Assembly (NCBI GenBank): GCA_044227665.1
Contig: JBGAWK010000042.1
Span: forward strand, 1-21,261
DNA: 21,261 bases
Direction of reading: 5' to 3'
Origin: JBGAWK01 sp044227665
Lineage (GTDB): Bacteria > Bacteroidota > Bacteroidia > Chitinophagales > JADIYW01
Shown: positions 7,711 through 15,945 of the stretch, piece after piece
Numbering within the stretch: position 1 is the stretch's first letter
Layout of the letters: each line of letters starts with the position of its first letter
The notes under the pieces: model-generated
The model's input: only the letters and a program-made list of their open reading frames with translations
Told to the model about the DNA's origin: nothing
Databases searched by the model: none
Made by a program: the position numbers and the translations under genes

Positions 7711-8652
7711 TTATTTTACAATATTATAGCTGCCTAAGAGAAAGGCTCTTACATCTTTGAGACTCTGGTCGCCTACTTCCGTGTGTGGCATGTGCCCGAC
7801 ATTCGTATAAATTTTTTTATTCAATATAGGAATAGTGGCAAACGAATCGGCAACGCTGATGTCTATAAGCTGGTCTTTGTCGCCCCACATCAATAATGTA
7901 GGGGCTTTAATACTTGATACTGGAGGCATTTTTTCTTTGCCTATAGTATTTACTCTTGCCGTAAATGCCTTTCTGTTTCCCTCACGCATAGACATGTCGT
8001 AATACATGGATATATCTTCCTCGGTAATCTTGGAGTCGTCATAATAACATTCTTTTAAAGTATTTTTAACCATCATTTTACTGTCTAAATTGCTCATCAG
8101 GTTTGCAATTTTTGGGTATTTAGTTCCTATCTCAAAAATCAAGGAAAAACCTTTGTCGGGATTATGAAAACCTCCGGGATCTACGAGAACTAATTTTTTG
8201 ACTTTTGCAGGAAATTGTGTGGCATAATACCAGGCAATCTCTCCACCTAATGAATTGCCACCCAAATAAAAGCTGTCTAGTTGAAGCGAAGTAGCAAAGT
8301 TATCTATAAAATTGCTATACATGGCTATGGTATAATCGTTGTCGGGGCGTGGTCCTGTGAGTCCAAATCCCGGAATATCTAATCTTATCACCTTAAAAGT
8401 ATCCTGAAGTCCTGAAGTCCATATATCCCAAGTTTGGAGACAAGACCCCGTACCATGTATAAGTATTATAGGAAACCCTTTGCCTTCAACGCGGTAGTGA
8501 ACCTCCATGCCATCAATATTTACCCATTTTGATGCCGCATTGGCATATTTAGCTTTCAAAGGTGCGGGCTCAAAATCTTTTTTATACATAAGAGCATATA
8601 GAAAAAAGGGTAGTAGTAGGAGGAAGAGTAAGCTGTAGCGCAATTTTTTCAT
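7711..8652 (-). CDS. Membrane-anchored alpha/beta-hydrolase
   Basis: A 313-residue alpha/beta-hydrolase with an N-terminal hydrophobic anchor or signal (residues 6-23, after MKKLR). Visible hallmarks are the oxyanion-hole segment LIHGTGS (64-70), the nucleophile elbow GGNSLGG with Ser134, the acid in WGDKDQLID (Asp260) and the histidine in NVGHMPH (His287). The helical cap lies at about 165-235. Its substrate cannot be read; small-ester or lipid hydrolysis at the cytoplasmic membrane or in the periplasm is plausible, and the reductase gene 24 bp downstream hints at acyl metabolism. It is divergent from trpS, sharing a 107-bp AT-rich spacer in which I see no perfect promoter box. Confidence 0.88.
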   Translation of the reverse strand: MKKLRYSLLFLLLLPFFLYALMYKKDFEPAPLKAKYANAASKWVNIDGMEVHYRVEGKGFPIILIHGTGSCLQTWDIWTSGLQDTFKVIRLDIPGFGLTGPRPDNDYTIAMYSNFIDNFATSLQLDSFYLGGNSLGGEIAWYYATQFPAKVKKLVLVDPGGFHNPDKGFSLIFEIGTKYPKIANLMSNLDSKMMVKNTLKECYYDDSKITEEDISMYYDMSMREGNRKAFTARVNTIGKEKMPPVSSIKAPTLLMWGDKDQLIDISVADSFATIPILNKKIYTNVGHMPHTEVGDQSLKDVRAFLLGSYNIVK

Positions 8653-8759
8653 AAATAATTATTAGAATACTAAAATAAAAAACTTTAAAACATTACAAAT
8701 TTTAATTTTTTAATCTGCTCATGGTGGCTTACCAAGATAGAAATATATAATTTAGCTGC

Positions 8760-9758
8760 GTGGAAAAAGTATTGAGTGGTATCCGTTCGACGGGACAACT
8801 ACATTTGGGCAATTATTTTGGTGCAGTAAAAAATTTTGTACAATTACAGCACACGCATGAGTGCTATTTTTTTATTGCTAATCTACATGCACTTACTACT
8901 CATCCCGATCCTATAGCACTACAAACTAGCGTGAGGCAAGTATTAGCGGAATATGTGGCATGTGGAATTTTGCCCGAAAAGTGTTCTATATATGTTCAAA
9001 GTGATGTTCCGGAGATTTCTGAGTTGTACGTGCTGTTGAATATGCTAGCCTACAAGGGGGAATTGGAGAAAACGGCATCTTTCAAAGACAAGGCACGACA
9101 GCAACCCGAGAATATTAATGCCGGACTGCTCACATATCCTGTGCTTATGGCTGCGGATATACTGATTCACAGGGCACACAAGGTGCCTGTAGGCAAAGAC
9201 CAGGAACAACATCTAGAGATGACACGCAATTTTGCACAGCGTTTCAATCACCGCTATGGCGTAGATTTCTTTCCAGAGCCACAAGCGTATCACTTTGAAG
9301 GCGAGCTTATAAAAGTACCGGGGTTGGATGGTAGTGGAAAGATGGGCAAGTCGGAAGGGGAGGGCAATGCTATATATTTACGTGATACTGACGATATTAT
9401 ACGAAAGAAGGTAATGAAAGCAAAAACGGATTCAGGGCCTGTAGAAAAAAATAGCCCTAAGCCTATAGAGGTGCAGAACCTATTTGCCTTAATGTCGTTA
9501 GTGTCAAGTGGTGATGTAATTAATCATTTTGAAGACACTTATAATCAGTGTATTATACGATATGGTGATATGAAAAAACAATTGGCGGAAGATATTGTAA
9601 ATTTTGTTTCACCTTTACGAGAAAAAATTTTATTTTTGGAGACAGATAGCGTACTATTGCAGGATATAGCCTCTCAGGGTGCTGAAAAAGCTAGGAAGAG
9701 CGCAGCAGCTACCATGCAAGGTGTACGAGATTTAATGGGAATAAAAAGTATATGGTAA
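8760..9758 (+). CDS. trpS: Tryptophan--tRNA ligase
   Basis: A class I aminoacyl-tRNA synthetase that charges tRNA-Trp in the cytoplasm. The 332-residue protein has the ATP-binding HIGH-type motif as LHLGN (14-18), the second motif as KMGKS (194-198, serine of KMSKS replaced by glycine), and the TrpS-specific region TYPVLMAADIL (125-135) with VGKDQEQHLEMTR (144-156). The start is GTG at 8760: an in-frame stop lies only 12 bp upstream (8748-8750) and no ATG comes between. A TAATTTAG near-match to the TAnnTTTG box lies directly before, so the leader would be minimal. It opens a long + strand run; the deoxynucleoside kinase frame begins 18 bp after its stop. Confidence 0.97.
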   Translation: MEKVLSGIRSTGQLHLGNYFGAVKNFVQLQHTHECYFFIANLHALTTHPDPIALQTSVRQVLAEYVACGILPEKCSIYVQSDVPEISELYVLLNMLAYKGELEKTASFKDKARQQPENINAGLLTYPVLMAADILIHRAHKVPVGKDQEQHLEMTRNFAQRFNHRYGVDFFPEPQAYHFEGELIKVPGLDGSGKMGKSEGEGNAIYLRDTDDIIRKKVMKAKTDSGPVEKNSPKPIEVQNLFALMSLVSSGDVINHFEDTYNQCIIRYGDMKKQLAEDIVNFVSPLREKILFLETDSVLLQDIASQGAEKARKSAAATMQGVRDLMGIKSIW

Positions 9759-9776
9759 CATTTTAAATTTTGTGTC

Positions 9777-10415
9777 ATCGCAACGAAGAAAAAAAATATC
9801 AAACATATAGCTATAGCCGGAAACATAGGTGCCGGAAAAACTACGCTTACAGAGATGCTTGCCAAGCATTACGGATGGGAAGCTCGCTTCGAAGATGTGG
9901 AGAACAACCCCTATCTCAATGATTTCTATCAGGATATGCCGCGCTGGTCATTCCAGTTGCAGATATATTTTCTCACGAAAAGGCTAAAGCAGATTATAGA
10001 GATACAGAGTGGCTCTACTGTAGTCATACAGGATAGAACTATTTATGAAGATGCCCATATTTTTGCGCCCAATCTCCATGAGATGGGTCTGATGAGTACT
10101 AGGGATTTCGAAAACTACGTGGGGCTTTTCAAGACGGTATGTAAGCAAATACAAGCACCAGATTTGTTGATATATCTCAAATCTTCTTTATCTACGCTTG
10201 TAACACAGATTGAGAAAAGAGGCAGAGCGTATGAGGACAATATCCGATTGGACTATCTCAAACAGCTCAACCAGTACTATGAAAACTGGATAGAAAACTA
10301 TAAAGACGGCCCTCTATTAGTTATCAATGTAGATGATAATAAATTTGCCGATAATTCTGAGCATTACGCAGAGGTAATCCAAAAAATTGACGCAGAACTC
10401 TACGGACTCTTTTAA
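9777..10415 (+). CDS. Deoxynucleoside kinase with non-canonical ATC start
   Basis: Phosphorylates deoxynucleosides for salvage. The P-loop GNIGAGKT (nt 9819-9842) lies upstream of the first ATG (9855), so that ATG cannot be the real start. The frame is open back to the trpS stop (9756-9758) and contains no ATG, GTG, TTG or CTG there. ATC at 9777 gives an N-terminus (M)ATKKKNIKHIAIAGN that is natural for the family and a length of 212 residues. Other hallmarks, numbered from ATC, are Glu42 in FEDVENNPYL, the DR pair Asp86-Arg87 in IQDRTIYEDAHIF, and the arginine-rich lid KRGRAYE (147-153). The sequence resembles the deoxyadenosine/deoxyguanosine kinase group rather than thymidine kinase. ATA codons at 9807 and 9813 are other possible starts but would trim the first strand. 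DUF5683 follows after 7 bp. Confidence 0.9.
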   Translation: MATKKKNIKHIAIAGNIGAGKTTLTEMLAKHYGWEARFEDVENNPYLNDFYQDMPRWSFQLQIYFLTKRLKQIIEIQSGSTVVIQDRTIYEDAHIFAPNLHEMGLMSTRDFENYVGLFKTVCKQIQAPDLLIYLKSSLSTLVTQIEKRGRAYEDNIRLDYLKQLNQYYENWIENYKDGPLLVINVDDNKFADNSEHYAEVIQKIDAELYGLF

Positions 10416-10422
10416 TTTCGTG

Positions 10423-10983
10423 ATGCACGTAAAAATCTTTCTACTGCTGATTTTTACGATATGCAGTATTACTGTAAAGGCTGCCACAAAAGATAGCATA
10501 AGTAGTAGTAAGTACGATAGTTCTGCGACTAGGCATACATTCAATCCCTCGCCAAAGAAAGCTGCTTTTTGGGCTATGTTGCCAGGAGGCGGTCAAGTCT
10601 ATAATCGTAAATATTGGAAGTTACCTATAGTATATGGTGCATTAGGAGGTGGAAGTTTTTTTATAGCTTCCAATGCCGTGCGCCTCAAAAATTATAATCA
10701 AGCACTATACTATAAATTGAGAGGTATGACTGTGCCGGATGCTGACTTGGATGCCCTTTCCGTAGCACAAATTACTTCCTCCCGCAATAATTATAGGTCA
10801 AATCTCGAAGTGGCTACGATAGTAACTACCCTACTTTGGGGACTAAGCTTTGTAGATGCCGTAGTAGATGCACACATGCATAGCTTCGATATGGGCGAAA
10901 ATTTGTCCATGAAAGTTTCTCCTAAAATATTAACAGTCAATAATAACTACTATCCTTCTATTCGTCTAACTTTGCAGTTATGA
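10423..10983 (+). CDS. DUF5683 domain protein with signal peptide
   Basis: A 186-residue envelope protein of unknown function belonging to the Bacteroidota family DUF5683. After a signal peptide (about 1-20, HVKIFLLLIFTICSITVKA) comes a Ser/Lys-rich spacer. The family signature follows, PKKAAFWAMLPGGGQVYNRKYWKLPIVYGAL (split here as PKKAAFWAMLPGGGQ then VYNRKYWKLPIVYG), with two hydrophobic segments at about 62-80 and 132-155. I chose ATG 10423, 7 bp after the kinase stop; an upstream TTG at 10387 would overlap the kinase and bury the signal peptide. Its stop overlaps the dapB start (ATGA). DUF5683 genes are commonly seen just before dapB and lepB in this phylum. Confidence 0.88.
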   Translation: MHVKIFLLLIFTICSITVKAATKDSISSSKYDSSATRHTFNPSPKKAAFWAMLPGGGQVYNRKYWKLPIVYGALGGGSFFIASNAVRLKNYNQALYYKLRGMTVPDADLDALSVAQITSSRNNYRSNLEVATIVTTLLWGLSFVDAVVDAHMHSFDMGENLSMKVSPKILTVNNNYYPSIRLTLQL

Positions 10984-11723
10984 AAATTGCGCTTATAGGT
11001 TTTGGCAAAATGGGCAAAGCTATTGCAGAGGCAGCAGCAGAGAAAAATCTGCAACTTGGCAAAGATACTTTTGAAATTATACATATAATAGATGTTCATA
11101 ATCGCAGCAATTTCCCTATAGCTTCATTAAAAGAAGCAGATGTAGCCATAGAGTTTACATCACCCCATACCGCAATTGAAAATATTTATTGGTGCTTTGA
11201 AGCGAATATACCCATAGTCGTAGGCAGCACAGGGTGGACAGAGAAACTTGAGGAGGTTCGCAATTATGCAAAGGATAATGGTAAATCTTTCCTATTTAGT
11301 CCAAATTATAGTATAGGCGTAAATATATTTTTTGAACTCAATAGGATGATGACTAGGATTTTTGGTCAATATCCAGAGTATGATGTGTATATGGAAGAAA
11401 TACACCATACAGAGAAAAAAGATGCACCAAGTGGTACTGCCTTGTATGCGGCATTAGATATACTCAAAATTCATCCTTCCAAATCAGACTGGCGCAATGA
11501 TAAAGTCTTGGATAAAAACGTATTGTCTCTAGTGTCAAAACGAGAACCTGATGTGCCGGGAACACATACCATTACATTTGAATCCGATATTGATAAGATA
11601 GAACTTATACATACGGCACATACCCGTAAGGGCTTCGCTATGGGAGCACTCATGGCAGCGCAATGGCTGAAAGATAAAAAGGGTGCGTACACTATGGATG
11701 ATGTACTTGGGTTTAATAAATAA
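10980..11723 (+). CDS. dapB: 4-hydroxy-tetrahydrodipicolinate reductase
   Basis: Performs the NAD(P)H-dependent reduction in the diaminopimelate/lysine pathway, feeding peptidoglycan and lysine. The 247-residue protein has the Rossmann motif GFGKMG (7-12), VVGSTGW (79-85), SPNYSIGVN (108-116), the catalytic segment EIHHTEKKDAPSGTA (140-154, with the HH pair, Lys and substrate-binding SGT), and the C-terminal THTITF and AHTRKGFAMGAL. It is shorter than the E. coli enzyme (about 270 residues), as is common in Bacteroidota. It overlaps the DUF5683 stop by 4 bp, implying translational coupling. lepB follows after 47 bp. Confidence 0.97.
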   Translation: MKIALIGFGKMGKAIAEAAAEKNLQLGKDTFEIIHIIDVHNRSNFPIASLKEADVAIEFTSPHTAIENIYWCFEANIPIVVGSTGWTEKLEEVRNYAKDNGKSFLFSPNYSIGVNIFFELNRMMTRIFGQYPEYDVYMEEIHHTEKKDAPSGTALYAALDILKIHPSKSDWRNDKVLDKNVLSLVSKREPDVPGTHTITFESDIDKIELIHTAHTRKGFAMGALMAAQWLKDKKGAYTMDDVLGFNK

Positions 11724-11770
11724 TTGTTAATCACTAATTTATAATACAGTATTAAATAATAAGTTTAAAA

Positions 11771-13330
11771 ATGGGCACTATTTCACTATCTACTTGTTTT
11801 CTGATTTTTATCCTAATATATTTATTGGTAAATATCACACTCATCCCTGCCTATAGTAAAGCAGGAAAACCCGGATGGTATGCCGTCGTTCCTATCCTCA
11901 ATAGAATTACATTATTGGAACTTATAGGTAAGCCAAAATGGCATATTGTATATTATTTTATACCTGTGATTAATCTGTTCTATGTAGTACACTGGCTGTC
12001 CTATTTTTATGATTCATACGGAAAAAGAGACTTTATATCACAGACTATAGCATTTTTGGCTATGCCATTTTTTCATTTATGGATAGGACTTTCACCACAA
12101 ATAAAATATGTAGGAAAAGCGTATGCCCAAGATATTGCGGCAAAGTACCGCAAGCCGCTATGGAGAGAATGGGCAGACTCTATCATCTTTGCCCTTTTTG
12201 TGGCAGTAGTAGTGCGCTATTTCTTTTTTGAGCCTTACAAGATTCCTACTCAGTCTATGGAGGGTACCTTGCTTGCGGGAGATTTTTTATTGGTAAGCAA
12301 AGTAAATTATGGCGCAAGGATACCCATGACACCTGTAGCCTTTCCATTAGCGCATCATACTATGCCTTTTTTAGGGTCTAAAGCCTATTCTGAAATAGTG
12401 AAGTTGAAATACATGCGACTTCCTGGTTTTCAGAAAATAAAGCGAGGTGATGCCGTCGTGTTCAACTACCCGGAGGAAGGACTTCCTCCATTATCCCGTC
12501 CTGTGGACAAAAGGGAAAATTATATCAAACGATGTGTGGGACTACCCGGCGACAGCCTGAAAATCATAGATGGTCAGCTTTATATTAATAATGTGGCGAC
12601 AAAAAATCCCGCAAATATGCAGATGGCCTATAAGGTAAAATTTAATAGTGCTATAGATGCTTCCGTACTCGAAAAATTAGACATAGACTATATAGGGAGT
12701 GCCCCTCCTGATTATATGGATGTAGATATTTTTCCTACGGGGGACAGTTCGTTCACCTTCTTCTTGAATACAAATCAGGTAGCATTGCTCAAAAAACTAC
12801 CCCAGATACAAAGCATAGAAAAAGATATCTCCCCTAGAAATAAGGGACTTACAGGGGTATTCCCCGATGATGAAAATTATGACTGGAGTATAGACAACTT
12901 CGGACCTATGTATATTCCTGCCAAAGGCGTAACGGTACCACTTACTCCGGAAACATATCCCATATACAAACTACCTATCGAAATGTATGAAGGTAATACG
13001 GTAGATAGAGCAGGTAGCACCTTCTTCATCAATGGTAAAGAGACAGCGACATACACCTTCAAAATGGACTATTACTGGTTGATGGGTGACAACCGACACA
13101 ATTCTTTGGATAGCCGCTATTGGGGTTTTGTTCCCGAAGACCATATCGTAGGCAAGGCTCTTGCCGTATGGCTATCTATAGATCCCGACAGAATGGACAA
13201 TCCCAACGATGCAGCAAATGGTACAAAACAAAATATTATCACCAGATTTTTCAAGTCGGTACGATATTACAGATGTTTTAAAGGGTACTATAATCCAGTC
13301 ATTAATGACAAAGCTCGCGGCGAGCTTTGA
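11771..13330 (+). CDS. lepB: Signal peptidase I, long form with N-terminal membrane domain
   Basis: Cleaves signal peptides of exported proteins at the outer face of the inner membrane. The 519-residue protein is much longer than E. coli LepB (324). Residues 1-125 form an extra membrane region (hydrophobic at about 7-26, 57-80 and 92-107) with the Bacteroidota pattern AGKPGWYAVVPILN (31-44). A further membrane segment (136-153) precedes catalytic Ser162 in IPTQSMEGTL. The general base is Lys253 in ENYIKRCVGLPGD, and the conserved GDNRHNSLDSRYWG lies at 440-453. Between the lysine and this box sits a large insertion (about 275-430) with no recognised fold. It lies in the common DUF5683-dapB-lepB order. 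The stop is 7 bp before the preferred start of the EamA gene. Confidence 0.96.
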   Translation: MGTISLSTCFLIFILIYLLVNITLIPAYSKAGKPGWYAVVPILNRITLLELIGKPKWHIVYYFIPVINLFYVVHWLSYFYDSYGKRDFISQTIAFLAMPFFHLWIGLSPQIKYVGKAYAQDIAAKYRKPLWREWADSIIFALFVAVVVRYFFFEPYKIPTQSMEGTLLAGDFLLVSKVNYGARIPMTPVAFPLAHHTMPFLGSKAYSEIVKLKYMRLPGFQKIKRGDAVVFNYPEEGLPPLSRPVDKRENYIKRCVGLPGDSLKIIDGQLYINNVATKNPANMQMAYKVKFNSAIDASVLEKLDIDYIGSAPPDYMDVDIFPTGDSSFTFFLNTNQVALLKKLPQIQSIEKDISPRNKGLTGVFPDDENYDWSIDNFGPMYIPAKGVTVPLTPETYPIYKLPIEMYEGNTVDRAGSTFFINGKETATYTFKMDYYWLMGDNRHNSLDSRYWGFVPEDHIVGKALAVWLSIDPDRMDNPNDAANGTKQNIITRFFKSVRYYRCFKGYYNPVINDKARGEL

Positions 13331-13337
13331 AAGTGCT

Positions 13338-14243
13338 ATGAAAGCAGTAGCAAAAAATGATAATGGACTTGGCATACTACTTGTAATTATTGGGTCTATA
13401 TTTTTTTCTACTAAGGCAATATTTGTAAAATTAGGGATAAAAGAAGGGAGTGATAGTATAACGCTGCTTGCCTTGCGAATGCTTTCTGCGTTTCCCTTCT
13501 ATCTTATATTTTTACTGTATGCTATAAGCAAAAATAAGCTGAAAATACTAGCCAAAAAAGATTGGATTAAAGTAATACTATTAGGTATACTGGGATATTA
13601 TCTTGCTAGCTTATTTGACTTTTTAGGACTCGGGTATATAAATGCTAGCTTAGAGCGACTAATATTATTTACATACCCTACAATGGTATTGCTGATGGGA
13701 CGATTTTTTTTTCATAGAAGAATTCACCCAGTACAGCTGGTGGCTGTATTCATCTGCTATATAGGCTTGGCCTTTGCATTTGTAGGAGATATGCATATTA
13801 TGCCATCCTCTGAGTTGTATTTGGGATTGGCATACGTGCTACTGAGTGCGCTTACCTATGCCTATTATTTGGTGAGCAGTGATGGTCTGATAGCCAATAT
13901 AGGGAGCAGCCTCTTTACGGCACTATCATTGTTAGTATCCTCATTTGCAGTATTTGTACATGTAATTATTGCTCACCCATTACATTTCAGCAATATATCG
14001 CGTAATACGTGGTATTATGGCTTAGCACTAGGCGTAGTAGCTACGGTAATACCCACATTTTTTATAGCTGCGGGAATTAAGAAAATAGGCTCTGCCAATG
14101 CCTCTTTGATAGCCAGTATAGGCCCAGTCAGCACTATTATATTGGCAAGCATATTTCTTGGCGAAAACCTTACCTCCTCACATATTATAGGAACAATCAT
14201 GGTGCTGTCCGGGGTAATGCTTATCGGTGGATATAAAAAGTAA
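13338..14243 (+). CDS. EamA/DMT family transporter
   Basis: A 301-residue inner-membrane protein with about ten hydrophobic segments arranged as two EamA repeats (roughly 8-140 and 155-295). Each repeat has the usual short polar loops; the second ends in ANASLIASIGPVSTIILASI and ends with a basic GGYKK tail. Such proteins export or import small metabolites, often amino acids; the substrate is not predictable. I start it at ATG 13338, 7 bp after the lepB stop, which gives the usual family length and places the first membrane segment near the N-terminus. ATG 13209 would add 43 soluble residues inside lepB and is unlikely; ATG 13305 is a minor alternative. Confidence 0.9.
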   Translation: MKAVAKNDNGLGILLVIIGSIFFSTKAIFVKLGIKEGSDSITLLALRMLSAFPFYLIFLLYAISKNKLKILAKKDWIKVILLGILGYYLASLFDFLGLGYINASLERLILFTYPTMVLLMGRFFFHRRIHPVQLVAVFICYIGLAFAFVGDMHIMPSSELYLGLAYVLLSALTYAYYLVSSDGLIANIGSSLFTALSLLVSSFAVFVHVIIAHPLHFSNISRNTWYYGLALGVVATVIPTFFIAAGIKKIGSANASLIASIGPVSTIILASIFLGENLTSSHIIGTIMVLSGVMLIGGYKK

Positions 14244-14252
14244 ACAAAGTTC

Positions 14253-14918
14253 ATGGATAGATATATAAAAACTACGGCAGATGGGAGCAATACCTTGTAT
14301 GTGCCTCAGTGGGATGAACATTATCATTCCATACATGGTGCCATGCAGGAGTCCCGACATGTATTTGTCCGTAATGGTCTTCAAGCATATACGGACACTA
14401 CGGCTAAAAAATGCATAAAAATTTTGGAAATCGGTATGGGCACTGGCTTGAATGTGTTGCTAAGTATTGACTTTGTAGAAAAAAATAATGCATCTGTATA
14501 TTATGAAGCTATAGAGTATTATCCATTATTATTAGATGAATATCAACTACTTAATTATTCTAATATTAATTATTACTTTACTGTTCATGAGGCACCATTT
14601 GAACAAAATATCAGGATAGCCAAAAATTTTATTTTACATAAAAAGAAAATTAAAATTGAAGAATATAGAGGACTTAAAGATACTTTTGATATTGTCTATT
14701 TCGATGCCTTTGCACCTTCAGCACAGCCAGAGCTATGGACGGAAGCCATTTTCTCTGTTATGTATGCGTGTATGTGCGAGGGCGGAATTTTAGTTACCTA
14801 TTGTGCCAAAGGCGAGGTAAAGAGAAGGCTTAGGAGTGTAGGATTTACCGTAGAAGTTCTGCCGGGTCCTCCTGGAAAGCGTGAAATGACCCGAGCAATA
14901 AAGCCTAAATATGTGTGA
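14253..14918 (+). CDS. mnmD: tRNA 5-(methylaminomethyl)-2-thiouridine methyltransferase MnmD
   Basis: A SAM-dependent methyltransferase expected to make the last step of mnm5(s2)U at the wobble position of certain tRNAs. The 221-residue protein has SAM motif I ILEIGMGTGLNVL (57-69), an acidic residue after strand 2 (EAIEYYPL), the family motif YFDAFAPSAQPELW (149-162), and the ending GGILVTYCAKGEVKRRLRSVGF with PGPPGKREM. These match the N-terminal half of E. coli MnmC (DUF752). It stands alone here, without the fused oxidase. It overlaps the next gene, an FAD oxidoreductase, by 8 bp (ATGTGTGA), in the same order as the two halves of MnmC. Confidence 0.93.
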   Translation: MDRYIKTTADGSNTLYVPQWDEHYHSIHGAMQESRHVFVRNGLQAYTDTTAKKCIKILEIGMGTGLNVLLSIDFVEKNNASVYYEAIEYYPLLLDEYQLLNYSNINYYFTVHEAPFEQNIRIAKNFILHKKKIKIEEYRGLKDTFDIVYFDAFAPSAQPELWTEAIFSVMYACMCEGGILVTYCAKGEVKRRLRSVGFTVEVLPGPPGKREMTRAIKPKYV

Positions 14919-15945
14919 CGTAGAATGTATAATAGTAGGGCAGGGGCTTGCCGGCAGTGTGCTGGGATACAAATTGTGGCAAAAAGGCATAACTTTTAAG
15001 ATTTTCAGCCAATTAAATATGGATGATGCAAGCTGGGTGGCTGGAGGTGTCGTGAATCCCATTACAGGAAGAAATATGCAGCCGTCATGGCAAATTGACG
15101 CTATCCTGCCATCTATTATCCCCTTTTATCAGTCGCTGAATATGATGCTTGCCCCTAATATTTTTCAAAATATAGGTGTATATAAAATAATGGACTCAGT
15201 AGCCCATCTCAATGACTGGCAGAGCAAGCCAAATGGTTACTATGGGGATGTCATATCTCCCTCCACAGCGCATATTAATGCAGCACACGGATTAGGGACT
15301 ATAAAGCATTCTTTTAGAGTAGATACGGCATTACTTGTGGCATCTTGTCGTGATATGTTCTTAAAAGAAAATTTTCTCATAGAAGAATACTTTGAATATT
15401 CTATACTCCAAATTGAGGAAGAGAAGGTACTCTATAAGGATATTTGTGCGAAATACATAATTTTTGCCGAAGGCTATAAAGCACGATTTAATCCATGGTT
15501 TGAATTTATTCCGTGGACCTTTGCCAAAGGTGAAGTCCTTGTAATACATTGTCCAGACCTGAAGATAGATATCACCTTAAATAAAAATCTACTCGTAATA
15601 CCATTAGGGGATGACCACTACAAGGTAGGAGCAACTTTTGACAGGCACAATATGAATACGCAAATCAGCGAGGTGGGAAGAGAAGAACTTATTGACAAGC
15701 TCAATAGTATAATAAATTGTCCTTATACTGTGGTGTCGCAGCAGGCAGCCATACGTCCTACTTCTCGCGATAGAAAACCTATTATAGGCAGACATCCGGA
15801 CTGTAATAATGTATATGTATTTAACGGCATAGGAACCAAAGGCGTTACGCAAGCTCCATATTATGCAGATAGGCTTATTGAGTATATTGGGGAAAACAAA
15901 TCTCTTGATTCAAGAGTAGATGTAAGAAGATATTATTCTTTATAG
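14911..15945 (+). CDS. FAD-dependent oxidoreductase (DAO family), possible MnmC1-like tRNA modification oxidase
   Basis: A 344-residue flavoprotein of the D-amino-acid oxidase/glycine oxidase family. It has the dinucleotide motif IIVGQGLAGSVLG (7-19) and ASWVAGGVVNPITGR (40-54), which resembles the FAD-contacting stretch after the first strands. The C-terminal family block is RPTSRDRKPIIGRH (282-295), then FNGIGTKGVTQAP (304-316), which contacts FAD. There is no signal peptide, so it is cytoplasmic. The mnmD gene overlaps its start by 8 bp. In E. coli MnmC the C-terminal FAD domain removes the carboxymethyl group from cmnm5U before the methyltransferase acts, so this protein may supply that step as a separate chain. 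That role is inference; a glycine- or amino-acid-oxidase role is possible. Its stop directly abuts that of the convergent nuclease gene. Confidence 0.85.
   Translation: MCDVECIIVGQGLAGSVLGYKLWQKGITFKIFSQLNMDDASWVAGGVVNPITGRNMQPSWQIDAILPSIIPFYQSLNMMLAPNIFQNIGVYKIMDSVAHLNDWQSKPNGYYGDVISPSTAHINAAHGLGTIKHSFRVDTALLVASCRDMFLKENFLIEEYFEYSILQIEEEKVLYKDICAKYIIFAEGYKARFNPWFEFIPWTFAKGEVLVIHCPDLKIDITLNKNLLVIPLGDDHYKVGATFDRHNMNTQISEVGREELIDKLNSIINCPYTVVSQQAAIRPTSRDRKPIIGRHPDCNNVYVFNGIGTKGVTQAPYYADRLIEYIGENKSLDSRVDVRRYYSL

Noticed and set aside
10387..10422. TTG start for the DUF5683 gene
   Set aside because: It overlaps the kinase gene and buries the signal peptide; ATG 10423 places the signal peptide at the N-terminus.
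11760..11767. TAAGTTTA as a separate lepB promoter
   Set aside because: One mismatch to TAnnTTTG and it would put the transcript start inside or past the ATG at 11771; read-through from dapB is simpler.
13209..13337. Upstream ATG extending the EamA protein by 43 residues
   Set aside because: It would overlap lepB by 122 bp and add soluble residues before the first membrane segment; ATG 13338 gives the usual length and a 7-bp gap.
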